Positions 22,090-33,943 of a stretch of DNA of 64,000 nt are shown piece after piece. Below the pieces are notes generated by a model, which was not told the DNA's origin, did not search any database, and was given only the letters and a program-made list of their open reading frames with translations. Within the stretch, counting starts at the first letter, position 1; every line of letters begins with the position of its first letter. Source of the stretch: Pycnopodia helianthoides (taxonomy: Eukaryota > Echinodermata > Asteroidea > Forcipulatida > Asteriidae); contig CM063249.1 in NCBI GenBank assembly GCA_032158295.1, positions 18,044,416 to 18,108,415 of the forward strand, given 5' to 3'. The position numbers and the translations under genes were made by a program.

Positions 22090-22405
22090 GTAATTTCCTG
22101 CGTATAAGACGCGTCTTATCTGACTTTCGCAGGACGAAAAAAAAATCACTCCGTCTTATCTAATGGTGCGCCTTATCTGGTAACGCTTGATTTCATTGTG
22201 ATGATCAGTGTGTGAAATCTTACATATTTTATACTGTAAAATAATCCTTTCTTTCATCCAGAGTAATCCTACATGAATGGGTTTGCAAGCCTCTTTCTTA
22301 TGTAAACATGAAGCGTCTTGTACGGCGGTGCGCCTTGTACGTTGAACTTTAAATATGTTTTTGGTGATTTGGGGGTACTGCGCCTTATATACGCAGGAAA
22401 TTACT
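22090..22405. mobile_element. MITE with GTAATTTCCTGCG ends
   Basis: GTAATTTCCTGCGTATAAG and its inverse CTTATATACGCAGGAAATTA border about 316 bp. The interior repeats (G/T)CGCCTTAT and GCGTCTTAT words. A related, larger element lies at 42744-43684. Confidence 0.7.
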
Positions 22406-22440
22406 GTACACTTTTCTGAAGGAGCTTACATGTATCAAAG

Positions 22441-22672
22441 GGGCACCAAGGCAATGATCAGGGGCATGGAGGCAATGGCCAGGGGCATGGAGGCAATGGC
22501 CAGGGGGCATGGAGGCAATGACAGGGGGCATGGAGGCAATGACCAGGGGCATGGAGGCAATGACCGGGGGGCATGGAGGCAATGACCACGGGGCATGGAG
22601 GCAATGACCAGGGGCATGGAGGCAATGACCAGGGGCATGGAGGCAATGACCGGGGGGCATTGAGGCACTGCC
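22441..22672. repeat. 22-bp minisatellite, about 10 copies
   Basis: The unit GGCATGGAGGCAATGACCAG plus GG repeats, with variation in the G run. It gives open frames of low-complexity peptide on both strands that should not be called as genes. The core GGCATGGAGGCAAT also occurs once at about 39500 inside a dispersed repeat. Confidence 0.95.
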
Positions 22673-23252
22673 TCTGTTGCCTGGCCTGTATCGGGGCTGA
22701 GTATGCTTTGTATGTCAACAGTGGTGTAACCAGGGCATGGGGGGCGATAGCCCTCCCCTTCCCCACTCAGAACCCCTGGCCCCCCCACCTCACCCCCTCA
22801 CACACCTGTTCTTCTTGTGGCTGTGCCCTTAACCTTTTGTTTGTTTCCCCTCCCCCTTCTTTTTTTAAAGAACTATACATGACGCCTGAAACATTTGTAA
22901 TGCTTGCCGTTCAACACATGATTGACACTCTACACGGGAGAAACTTCATAACTGACAAAACTTTAAGCTTTTTGAACATTTTGAGTGCGTTGCGATCCTT
23001 TTACTTTCTTCGCATGTCCTTTTAAAAAAAAACTCTCTCTCTGTATGATGCATATATTGTATACCATAAAGATGTTTTTCGTGGTCACACTGGTCTCATC
23101 TCATGACTTGCTTGCACATGGCTACATGTATGATTTCACTCTTCCCCTCTTTAAACAAACATTTGTATGCCCTGATTCAGTTGGAGGATTTATGAGGGTC
23201 TGATATCATCAGTTATCATTATGATGGAAGTGGCAGTATTAGTACATAATAT
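22673..23252. other. No recognised feature
   Basis: C-rich tracts (22740-22860) followed by AT-rich sequence. The 150-codon open frame starting at 22573 begins in the minisatellite and has no recognisable domain. Confidence 0.45.
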
Positions 23253-23640
23253 TTTAATAATAATAATACTAGACATTTGTAGAGCGCATAATGCAGGAGC
23301 CTCTATGCGCAACACAAATATAAAACAGTGAAATGAAACAAATAGAGCAATTGTTACAAAAAGAAAGACTGAGAAATTAGAATTAGCTGTTGCAAACTGC
23401 TTACCAACCAAAAGGACCTGTAGTATAAATGCAAAAAAATTAGTTAGTGGCCTGACGTTTCGACCCTAGCAGACTCTGCTAGGGTCGAAACGTCAGGCCA
23501 CTAACTAATTTTTTTGCAAAAAGAAAGACTCAAACAAATTAAAAGTCCCTTGAAAGTCTGGAGAGAGTCAGTTTGACGAATATGAAGGGGTAAGTCATTC
23601 CTTACTGAAGGTGCAATGAACTGGAAGGCTCTTTAAACTT
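23253..23640 (-). mobile_element. SINE-like sequence split by a family f insertion
   Basis: An (AAT)n start and AGAGCGCATAATGCAGGAGC resemble SINE tails near 33680. The sequence is interrupted at 23371-23516 and resumes at 23531. The interruption is flanked by the direct repeat CAAAAAGAAAGACT at 23357-23370 and 23517-23530. Confidence 0.55.
23371..23516 (+). mobile_element. Family f insertion ending in a perfect palindrome
   Basis: 146 bp bounded by 14-bp identical direct repeats. Its right part is the 87-bp palindrome 23431-23517, with 43-bp arms and a 1-bp centre. The left part matches 19627 onward. Confidence 0.8.
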
Positions 23641-23737
23641 AGAATTTAGTGGAAAAAGTAGTTGGAGTCGGTAGGGATTGGCCAGCAGAACAAAGAGGAC
23701 AAACAGGAATATATTTTGGGCCTAGATTTAATAATAA

Positions 23738-24030
23738 TAAAACAATAATAATAATAATAATAATAATAACTGTATTTATAAAGCGCATTTTGCCAAAGGA
23801 TACAAGGCGCTGATATTTTCTACCTGCCATGTATGTGGAGCTACGTTTTTGAAGTATGAGACCTATGCATTTATAGCACCATGTAATGGTATACAAGGTG
23901 CTGTGGCGCAGTATGCTGCCGATCAAACCAGGAACACCGGGGCGAACCCCTTCTCTTTACGATAAGTGTACTGGGTTATTTTACGAGCATTACACAACAC
24001 ACAGGACCTACAGCTTTACGTCCCGTAGAG
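23738..24030 (-). mobile_element. SINE family A, 3' part
   Basis: Begins in an (AAT)n tail, then AAGCGCATTTTGCCAAAGGA, GCTGTGGCGCAGTATGCTGC, CGGGGCGAACCCCTTCTC and CGTAAAATAACCC (minus strand). The tRNA-like head is missing. Confidence 0.85.
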
Positions 24031-24035
24031 GTCAA

Positions 24036-24175
24036 GAAGCATGGCTCCTATTGCCCCTGGTCTCGGCCTTGATGCCCATTTAAGAGTTTCCCACAGACTG
24101 GAAGATTTTTCCAACGGGCGTGCCCTTTGCAAACTAAAATGGCCTTGCCCTCTCAAAGATAAAAGTCCAAGCATG
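24036..24175 (+). repeat. Family g dispersed repeat fragment
   Basis: TTGCCCCTGGTCTCGGCCTT, AGTTTCCCACAGACT and CGTGCCCTTTGCAAA match the element at 37691-37861. Confidence 0.65.
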
Positions 24176-25409
24176 GTATTTAATGTGCAAAAAAAACGTA
24201 CTGTTAAAAAAACATCCCAAAACCTACCAATTATAAATATAGTGCGTCTTGTACATGTACATAACTGATTTAGTCTGCATTATAAAAAATCTAAATATTT
24301 ACGTAAATAATTATATTTATCATGAATATAAAGTATCAAGAATTGTGACAGATACAGCTTGTTTCGTCTATGAAAAAAATTGACACATGCCCCGACAACA
24401 TGAACTGTGTAAATCAGATATATATAGAGGCTGTATTTGTACCTGAGTAACCATAGGGATGATTGTTCCTCTATTTGTCTTTTTGTTAACAGTCAAAACA
24501 CACACTCGATCGTCAACAATTTTTGACTATTTTTTTTCAACAATCTGACCGAACAAAGCATACAGAATCAAATTGTCGTGTGCCCATAGAACCCGCTGTT
24601 ATTTCACAGATCACACCGACTCGGCCAGAAGCGGACGACGCGGTCTTAGGTTACCGCACGCCGTGCTTTCCACGTTTGCCGTGCGGACTGTTATTTGAGC
24701 ACAGTAATGATATTACATGTATATTGTGTTTCTGAGCCGGAGCCCCTATAGTCAGTCGTTTAGGTTTTATAAGGGCTGGCTTTTGTGTGATCTCTCATGC
24801 AATCCATATGGAGCCCCGTGTACGGTCTGTGCGTGCCTTTGACTCTGTTTTATTGTAGGGGCACAGTTGTCGTCAGTGTATCGCATTTTTGGATTTGGGT
24901 TGGACAGGCTACCTTTGAGTGCGCTGCACACGCTGGGAAATGTTGATTATGTTTGTGCAATTATGTCCATGTGTGCCGCTACATGAGAATGGCATAGCGA
25001 AAGTGGGTGCTATCCCACAGTCTTGCTCTCTGCTGCGAACCAAAACCATTATCGATATTCTACCATGCAGATTTCAAATCACATACTCAATGTTCTATTT
25101 GCATAATGATTTGTTGTAAAGATGAACTTTGATATTTTAGACTTGCTGGGGAATTCGGGAAGAGGGCAAAATACTCTTTCCATTCAGTCATGTTACACAC
25201 ATCCCCCCCCCCCCCCCGTTTCTGGGTCCATTATTTTAGAGATGTTTGAGCACCAAAATTATGCTTAGCTTAGAAAAAATTACGCTAGGCAAGAGCAGTT
25301 GCCAAGCCAAAAATGCCAAGTGATGAATATTGCTTGTCACTGGTCCCTCAATGAGTTTTGCTTTGCAGTTTAATTCATCAAGCAATATTCTTCGTTTGGC
25401 AGATCCGCA
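24176..25409. other. Mostly unique intronic sequence
   Basis: No gene-like ORF or repeat family recognised. GC is somewhat higher at 24560-24960. A C17 run is at about 25204-25217. Confidence 0.4.
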
Positions 25410-25592
25410 GGGCCCAATTTCATGGAGCTACTTTTGCAGAAAAGATCGCTTCAATTTTTCTGCTAAGCAGAAGAGTAAGCAGGATAGCATTCAGTGATTG
25501 TGGTATTTTGGCCAGTAACCTTATTCTGGCAAGCATAATTTTGTTGTGCTTTGCTTCTTTTTGTGCTTAAGCAGATCTATGAAATTGGGCCC
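25410..25592 (+). mobile_element. GGGCCC-family MITE
   Basis: GGGCCCAATTTCATGGAGCT at the left and AGATCTATGAAATTGGGCCC at the right; 183 bp. The interior is diverged but keeps GCTAAGCAGAA and TTATTCTGGCAAGCATAATT. Confidence 0.8.
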
Positions 25593-26097
25593 TATTAGGA
25601 AAGTACATATTTAAATTTAATTTTTTAGAAACTTGCTATGGGTATTTTTAGTTTTAAGAATTGTTAAAAAATAGAATTTTCAAAAAGAAGATTTGATTTC
25701 ATAAAAAAAAGGAAGTCTGTGTTAGACTTGGTTTCTCGTTTTCGATACACGCAAGACTTGCAAAGTTTATGGGCCCTAGACGGCAAACACGAAATGCAAA
25801 TTCTGATGAGTAGTCTCATAAACGACCCTGACAAATGGCCCATGACATATGGAAATTTTGACCGTCCAAAGCAAATCCAGAAATAAGAATCGATCTTGAG
25901 GAGGGCAATAAAACTGATGCTGATTCAAATGAATTTACACATATGTTTTTTTCACAGTTATATATATTTTTTTACAGCCAACTCAATTAAGTCATAAGTT
26001 AATAGTACATGTAGGTTTAAAGATCAACTTGAACGGAATTAGCAATAATGTTCTTTTGTTTATAGAAAAGTAAATGAGTGTGTATTGATTACATACA

Positions 26098-26419
26098 CAG
26101 GGTTCTGCCCAGGATTTCTTTAGTGGTGGAAAAAATGTTTCTCTGGAAACCATTGCGAGATGGATCAGTTACACGGTGAATCATATGAATAGACTCAAAT
26201 CAAAGAAGTACTCGAAATTAATGGCTTTGGATACCATTTTTACTGTAAATACAAAATTTAACATTTCGTTGAAAACATTTGAAAGGAAATTGCAAGTGTA
26301 ATTTAGACATTTTGAAAATGTGTGGTGTCGGAAATGGAGAAAAATTCTGCCAGTGGTGGTTGGGGAATCCTGAGTGCCGGGCGGGTTTTCCAGCACCGAC
26401 CACTGTGGGCAGAACCCTG
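26098..26419. mobile_element. MITE with CAGGG ends (hAT-like)
   Basis: CAGGGTTCTGCCCA and TGGGCAGAACCCTG are perfect 14-bp inverted ends of a 322-bp non-coding element. CAGGG-type ends suggest hAT. No clear 8-bp duplication is visible. Confidence 0.65.
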
Positions 26420-27116
26420 CGTACAATTGATTAAAACTCAATTAAAAATGGTTTCGTAACATTTTAATCAGTGTCACGCTGGGCATCAATGCAGAGTTTC
26501 ATGAAAAGCCCCTAAGCAGCCTAGGAATCAAAACAGCATCGTGACGTCACAGCCGCTGACTCGGTCCAAACGAGACAATTGAAAATGCGTAGCACCGAAG
26601 ATAAACAACCGTCATCCACTGTCCGCGTTGTGTGGTATTTTGCTTCACAACACGAACCGGTTTTTACGCTGGTTTTCTGAGGCACTGGTTCTTCAGTGTT
26701 GATTTTACTTTTGGCTTTGACGGGTCTCTGCTGGGAACAATGCAGGGCACCGCCAACGGCAGGAAAAGACACTTAGATCAAAATTCAAAGAAGAGGGAGG
26801 GGGGGGGGGGCTAGTTTTTTCCGATCAAATTTCAACCAAAATTGCAGGGAGGAAAACCGCACAGTTTTGATTAAATAATAACTAAACACAAAATAAACAT
26901 GAAAAAAATAGTCAACTTGGTTTTGAGTGATTTTGTTCAAGTTGTTCTATAATGGATGGGAATGTGAATTGAGATTGATCATGTGAATTACTGCTTTATG
27001 TGCTTTGAAAAACTTTGAGTGAAAACTGTTATCGTTGAAGTTCTCATAAAGCGCTTTTCACACACCGAAACTATAGTTATGCAGAGCTGTATTTGAAATT
27101 ATCAAAACCCATTTTA
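26420..27116. other. No recognised feature
   Basis: Open frames of 60-83 codons on both strands have no recognisable family. A G10 run is at 26801. Confidence 0.4.
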
Positions 27117-27425
27117 CATGTATGTTTATTCTTGTAGCACCTTGTAACAGTTTACATGGTGCTGTGTCCCAAGCTTAATGCAGCCAGCCGTGCCAGAAAT
27201 ACAGAGGGGAATCCCTTCTCTTAATGATAAGTGTACTTGAGTTCTTTGACGTGCATTATACACAGCACACAACCCTATTGCTTTTACGCCCATCCGAAGG
27301 ACAAATTACTATGTGTAAGTGTCGTGCTTAATGAAAAAAAAAGTTACCACCGTACAGGGACTCGAACCCCCACTCTGCTGATCAGAAACACCAGAGCTTT
27401 AGTCCGGTGTGAATGACTGTGAGGC
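27117..27425 (-). mobile_element. SINE family A, long copy
   Basis: Minus-strand copy with CACCTTGTAACAGTTTACAT, GGAATCCCTTCTCTTAATGA, CCATCCGAAGGACAA and the tRNA-like head, in which GGGACTCGAACCCCCACTCT is the complement of the B-box. Confidence 0.8.
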
Positions 27426-27906
27426 CAAGGGGCACGTAGCCAAGGGACTGCGCAGTGGTAGTAACTAGCTCTTTGTTGCAATCTTTGGGTCCTTTCTCAA
27501 AGGCATATGAAGTGATAGAAAAAGTCATGCAATTCTTGCATGTATTTGACTAATTTTAGGGAACCTTCCCACCCACATAATAATAACTGGATTAATACTT
27601 CATTCGTATAAAACAGTGCAAATTCTCTGAAGCATGTTCCAATGCACTGAACATTTCAGACAAAATTATCTCACAGGAAGCTTTCATACTTACCATTACC
27701 ATCTTTATAACAAGTAAGCTTTCGGATAGAAATTACGTAGTTGGTTTTTTGCAGTCATGTGATTGAAATAAAACCGCGCTCTTCAAAGGGTCTCAGTCGT
27801 AGAATACGCGAGATCTGCACAGTCTGCATGTTTGCACGCTCATGTTCCATTGTTGTATATTATGACAAACATGCTGAGCTCTAAACACAAGACGTCAGTC
27901 AAACCA

Positions 27907-28100
27907 GGGCCCAATTTCATAGAGCTGCTTAAGCACAAAAAGTAGCTAAGCCCACAATAATTAAGCTTACCAAAATAAGGTTACCAGCTAAAATACCATG
28001 TCACCTGTACCGTTTATGACTGGTGTCCCGCTCCTTTTTTGCTCAGCAGAAAATTGTTAAGCAATATTTCCTGCTTAAGCAGCTCTATGAAATTGGGCCC
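27907..28100 (+). mobile_element. GGGCCC-family MITE
   Basis: 194 bp with ends GGGCCCAATTTCATAGAGCT and AGCTCTATGAAATTGGGCCC, a 26-bp near-perfect inverted pair continuing GCTTAAGC. Very similar to 29769-29941. Confidence 0.9.
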
Positions 28101-29768
28101 ATGACTTTAGAGTGATCAGGGGGGAAAAAACACAGTTTGATCAGACAGCATGTCATTTATTGAAGATGCTACATGTTGGTCCGGATTTTGGTTGATTATG
28201 ACCTGAAAATTAAGATTTCACTTTTAAAGAGGTATTTTTTGGATAGATTTGAGAAAGATATCGGCTTGAACCTTTTAGCCACTGGACCGCCCAGCCACCC
28301 AAAGCGATACACTGTAAAATGGGGTAGGAGGAAACGCCCACCAGCTTGTGTTTAGAGAAAAAAACAAAAGTAGCATCAAATCAAAACTAAATAGTCATTG
28401 GTACGCGTTGGTCGAGACAATGGCAATCGTTTATATAGATCAGTATTTTAATTTTCACAGGTCATAGTTGAAAGTTGAATTGTTAACATTTTAACGCTAA
28501 TGATGACCAATTCTGTAGCTTACACCAAAGACCACACTCATTTTTAATAAAATGTTTTTTCTTTCATCATGATGATCCTGTCGAAAACTAATGGTTAGCG
28601 ATTAGTGTGTCATTGACGCCAGGTATAACAGCCTTCAAAACTATTGTGTTTATTTTAACCTTATAAATAACCTCCATTAAATTTAGCGGTAGCCATTACC
28701 GGGAGACCCTTAGTGTTCCCTTGGGGCTTATCTCCTCCGAAATTGGAAAAAATATGTTAATCATTGACAATGTTAGCGAAAAGGACGAAAATTTAACGTA
28801 AATAACAAGCCTTGTGTGTCTTTTAAAAATATTTTTAACCACGATTCTAGTAATTTACATAGAGAGTCTAGAAAAATATTTTTAAAATCAGCAAACTCGG
28901 GCGGTGCAGGGACTAAAGGGTTAAGGTATTGCACGAAAAACATCTGCCAATGACAAGTGGTGGTTAATTAAAAACAAAAAAGATGAATTACTGCAGAGAT
29001 CCCAACATGATCTCCCATCCATTGGCCACGTACAGTGTGCAACCCCATCCATTGGCCACATACAAACAACTTGAAAGCATGTTACAAGTTTCCTGTCCAA
29101 TGCCCATTGCATGTGCAAAAATTTGTGTATGTTTTTCATCATCTGTCTAAATTCTTTCAGAGAGATTTTTTTTACTTCTCCCCGTTGAACACGGACAATT
29201 CAACTCTAATGGATGTCGTATTTATTTTTCACATTCAAAATAGCACATTATGACACCCTATGGTGAGCATTTCCCTTGATGTACATTGTACAATTTCTTT
29301 GCGAAATGCTACACAGAATGTATCAGTTGCTTTCTCAATATTTAGTATTCGGTATTCACACAAAAAAAGGTTCAGCTCTAAAAATAATTTCCGCGCAGCA
29401 CAAAATTGCTGTATGAACTCGTTCCCTGACGTGTACGATTCACCTGAATGTGATGAGGACGTGCTACATTACACATGTAGTCCTGAAACCTGTCTGGACA
29501 TATTATTTTGATGTTCATGCCCCGACTGTCATCGTGTGACGGGGGAATTCAAACAACGCGAAGAAGAGAAGAGAGAGAGAAAAAAAGAGAGGGATGTACG
29601 GGAGTCGATACTTGTGGTGAAATTTGCCCAACCCCCAAATGGATGTCGCAAGGACCTGTGGAAATCTCTGCCAAGAGAGAACTGTTTTACATGAACATAT
29701 GTCTGCAGACTTTCTTTGAACTGTGCGTTGATGTAAAGACTAAGCGAGTAAATCAGAAGAAAACATCT
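28101..29768. other. Mostly unique intronic sequence
   Basis: AT-rich. GTATTGCACGAAAAACATCT at 28926 resembles 12474, pointing to an old repeat. CCCATCCATTGGCCACGTAC and a near-copy occur tandemly at about 29013-29062. No gene seen. Confidence 0.4.
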
Positions 29769-29941
29769 GGGCCCAATTTCATAGAGCTGCTTAAGCACAA
29801 AAAGTAGCTAAGCCCACAATAATTAGCTAAAATAACCAGCTAAAATACCATGTCACCTGTACCGTTTATGACTGGTATCCCGCTCCTTTTTGCTCAGCAG
29901 AAAATTGTTCAGCAATATTTCCTGCTTATGAAATTGGGCCC
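29769..29941 (+). mobile_element. GGGCCC-family MITE
   Basis: Nearly identical to 27907-28100, with small deletions inside and near the right end (173 bp). Confidence 0.9.
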
Positions 29942-30523
29942 TGACTATTATTTGCCGGCCGAAGATTGATTGCACAATGCTCGTAACTTTCACGCTAACG
30001 AAATGCATAAATAGGAGTGTTTACATTGTAACCCCCCCACCCCCCCCCCTCTCCAATGAGAGAATATCAATGCTTGGGCAGACTCGGCGTCATTTAACAA
30101 AATCACCCAAGCAGTATATCATGCGGTTGAATAATTGTCGTTTAAGAAAACAAAAGGGTCGGGGGGGGGGGTAACCAGATGTGAACAAAACTATCCATAC
30201 CGTTTCATCAAATTGACACATTTTTTTTTTTGCACAAAAGTGCAACATGAAAACCCCTACTGTGCTCTGATGTGGTCCCTGAACACACACACACACCTTC
30301 TCTACAGAAAAAAATAAATAAATACATGTACAAAAAAAAATGTCATGCACTCGGTCCGTCCACACTGTGTACACTTTTGTATTCAGGGAATTTTTTTAAA
30401 ATACAGCACCGAGAGAGAGCAAGAGAGAGGTGGAGAGAAAAGCCCCATTATGTATCAGTAGCAGAAATGCTCCGGGACTGGCTCATTGGCCAGCAAAGGT
30501 TGAATAAATTAGTAAGACTGTGT

Positions 30524-30591
<68 letters not shown>

Positions 30592-31234
30592 GGACAGATA
30601 TTTATTTGTGATGTGGGAGTCTGTTCAGCTGCATCTATCCTTGGAGCAAATCATGGCTGTCCGTTTTTTTTAATATATATAAATATTTTTCAAGGAAGCA
30701 ATTCTCTCACCCCCCCCCCCCCCTCACATCCACCTTCCTCCCCTCCTCACGGGGCCCGTTGGTAATCCACGGAATCAGTGCGTTATTATAACAGTTTCTC
30801 TCATAGCAATTTCGTTTGGGACGGATTATTGCAGATGTAGCGGCGGAGTTTACTGCACGATTTGGGGGCAACTGAATGGACGAAGACAGGTTGGCATTAA
30901 AAATGAGCCGAAAGGGAAGTGGTTTGGTACGGATACGTACACGTATGAGACAATTTAAAGGGTGTATGAGTACGCTTTTTTTCATTGGAGATTGGCTTCA
31001 TCAGGAGAGTGTTTTATCATTTCTTATTAGGTTTGACGGGTTGTGATGGAAAGTTGTATGGTGGGGGGGGGGGGGGGGGTGGGGGAAGGTAATTTTAAGG
31101 GATGGAAATTCATACCTTTAGGGATGAGGTCCTTCTTCTTTAGGAAATGATGACTCTTCCATTGGAAAGTATAACAAAAATGTCCATCTAAACATTTTGT
31201 TGATAGAACAAGTTCAGAGGGCAAAGTGGAAACA
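29942..31234. repeat. Simple-sequence-rich intronic stretch
   Basis: C runs at 30031-30052 and 30709-30723, a (GA)n tract of about 30 units at 30521-30589, and a G run at 31062-31082. The stretch at 30730-31000 is not low-complexity and matches no repeat here. No gene seen. Confidence 0.7.
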
Positions 31235-33395
31235 GAAGACACATGCTTCATGTCTTAAAAGGGGCAAGGCCATTTTCTTTTGGAGGGAAAGAGAACTACA
31301 CAGGCTTCATGTCTTAAAAGAGGCAAGGCCATTTTCTTTTGGAGGGAAGAGAACTACACAGGCTTCATGTCTTAAAAGGGGCAAGGCCATTTTTTTTGGA
31401 GGGAAAGAAAACTACACATGCTTCATGTCTTAAAAGAGGCAAGGCCATTTTCTTTTGGAGGGAAAGAGAACTACACAGCTTCATGTCTTAAAAGGGCAAG
31501 GCCATTTTCTTTTGGAGGGAAAGAAACTACACAGGCTTCATGTCTTAAAAGAGGCAAGGCCATTTTCTTTTGGAGGGAAAAGACAGCTACACAGGCTTCA
31601 TGTCTTAAAAGAGGCAAGGCCATTTTCTTTTGGGGGAAAGAGAACTACACAGGCTTCATGTCTTAAAAGAGGCAAGGCCATTTTCTTTTGGAGGGAAAGA
31701 CAGCTACACAGGCTTCATGTCTTAAAAGAGGCAAGGCCATTTTCTTTTGGAGGGAAAGGAACTACACAGGCTTCATGTCTTAAAAGGGCAAGGCCATTTT
31801 CTTTTGGAGGGAAAGACAGCTACACAGGCTTCATGTCTTAAAAGAGGCAAGGCCATTTTCTTTTGGAGGGAAAGAACTACACATGCTTCATGTCTTAAAA
31901 GAGGCAAGGCCATTTTCTTTTGGAGGGAAAGAGAACTACACAGGCTTCATGTCTTAAAAGAGGCAAGGCCATTTTTTTTGGAGGGAAAGAGAACTACACA
32001 GCTTCATGTCTTAAAAGAGGCAAGGCCATTTTCTTTTGGAGGGAAAGAGAACTACACAGGCTTCATGTCTTAAAAGAGGCAAGGCCATTTTCTTTTGGAG
32101 GGAAAGAGAACTACACAGGCTTCATGTCTTAAAAGAGGCAAGGCCATTTTCTTTTGGAGGGAAAGAACTACACAGGCTTTCTGTCTTAAAAGAGGCAAGG
32201 CCATTTTCTTTTGGAGGGAAAGACAGCTACACAGGCTTCATGTCTTAAAAGAGGCAAGGCCATTTTCTTTTGGAGGGAAAGAGAACTACACAGGCTTCAT
32301 GTCTTAAAAGAGGCAAGGCCATTTTCTTTTGGAGGGAAAGACAGCTACACAGGCTTCATGTCTTAAAAGGGCAAGGCCATTTTCTTTTGGAGGAAAGACT
32401 ACCAGGTTCATGTCTAAAGAGGCAAGGCCATTTTCTTTTGGAGGGAAAGAGAACTACACAGGCTTCATGTCTTAAAAGAGGCAAGGCCATTTTCTTTTGG
32501 AGGGAAAGAGAACTACACAGGCTTCATGTCTTAAAAGAGGCAAGGCCATTTTCTTTTGGAGGGAAAGACGCTACACAGGCTTCATGTCTTAAAAGAGGCA
32601 AGGCCATTTTCTTTTGGAGGGAAAGACAGCTACACAGGCTTCATGTCTTAAAAGAGGCAAGGCCATTTTCTTTTGGAGGGAAAGAGAACTACACAGGCTT
32701 CATGTCTTAAAAGGGCAAGGCCATTTTTTTGTGGAGGGAAAGAGAACTACACAGGCTTCATGTCTTAAAAGAGGCAAGGCCATTTTCTTTTGGAGGGAAA
32801 GGAACTACACAGCTTCATGTCTTAAAAGAGGCAAGGCCATTTTCTTTTGGAGGGAAAGGAACTACACAGGCTTCATGTCTTAAAAGAGGCAAGGCCATTT
32901 TCTTTTGGAGGGAAAGAAGCTACACAGGCTTCATGTCTTAAAAGAGGCAAGGCCATTTTCTTTTGGAGGGAAAGAAACTACACAGGCTTCATGTCTTAAA
33001 AGAGGCAAGGCCATTTTTCTTTTGGAGGGAAAGACGACTACACAGGCTTTCTGTCTTAAAAGAGGCAAGGCCATTTTTTTTGGAGGGAAAGAGAACTACA
33101 CAGGCTTTCTGTCTTAAAAGAGGCAAGGCCATTTTTATTCTGGAGGGAAAGAGAACTACACAGGCTTTCTGTCTTAAAAGGGCAAGGCCATTTTTTTTGG
33201 AGGGGAAGAGAACTACACAGGCTTTCTGTCTTAAAAGGGGCAAGGCCATTTTTATTCTGGAGGGAAAGAGAACTACACAGGCTTTCTGTCTTAAAAGAGG
33301 CAAGGCCATTTTTATTCTGGAGGGAAAGAGAAGTACACAGGCTTTCTGTCTTAAAAGAGGCAAGGCCATTTTTTTTTTGAGGGAAAGAGAACATG
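31235..33395. repeat. 59-bp minisatellite, about 37 copies
   Basis: The unit runs GGCTTCATGTCTTAAAAGAG - GCAAGGCCATTTTCTTTTGG - AGGGAAAGAGAACTACACA. Most units are 58-59 bp, with single-base indels. A subtype with GCTTTCTGTC and TTTTATTCTGG dominates after about 33040. Because 59 is not a multiple of 3, the reading frame rotates. The overlapping open frames of 70-162 codons are by-products and not genes. Confidence 0.97.
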
Positions 33396-33573
33396 TTGGT
33401 AGGAAAACAGAATGCCATGGGTTCAGTGGGGAGTCTTTCTCAGTGATCTAATGCCAACCTAAATGAATTTTGTATGCACAAGTGTCTCCCGCGAGTCCAA
33501 TTTCATACATGTATTGAGGTGCTTCACAGAACACATGTCATTTGGGCCAGTGATGGAGGGGAGGGGGGTGGGA

Positions 33574-33930
33574 GGACCCAATTTCATGAAGCTGTTTAAA
33601 GCAAAAAATGGTGCTTGGCAGATTTGTCTGCTAAGCGTATATTAGCTGGAAACCAGTCACATACAAAACACACTAACAATGATAGTAAACAGCATTTATA
33701 AAGTGCATTAAGAATCACAGATTCCTCAATGCGTCTAACAATAAAAGCACAAGCTAAAACATGAACAAAAGCGAATAAATAGGCCTACATTACTATGTTA
33801 TTAAAAATAAGTAATAATAAATAAATAGAAAACATAAAATAGTACTTTTTGCTGCTTACCTTTTTTTGCTTAACAAGATTTTTCTGTGCTAAGCATTTTT
33901 GCACTTTTAAAGAACTTTTTCATGAAATTG
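33574..33930 (+). mobile_element. GGGCCC-family MITE split by a SINE-tail insertion
   Basis: The left end ACCCAATTTCATGAAGCTGT and the right end TTTTTCATGAAATTGTG fit the family, with TAGCTGGAAACCAGTCACAT inside. About 33664-33843 is an insertion with CAGCATTTATAAAGTGCATT, similar to SINE tails near 23270. Confidence 0.55.
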
Positions 33931-33943
33931 TGTATTGTGTCTA

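Noticed and set aside
22385..23025. Open frames of 91-150 codons with HCLHAPG or GGNDQGH repeats
   Set aside because: They arise from the 22-bp minisatellite; the non-repeat extension has no recognisable domain.
31197..33451. Overlapping open frames up to 162 codons with CLKRGKAIFFWRER-type repeats
   Set aside because: They are translations of the 59-bp minisatellite in rotating frames on both strands, with no splice context or family similarity.
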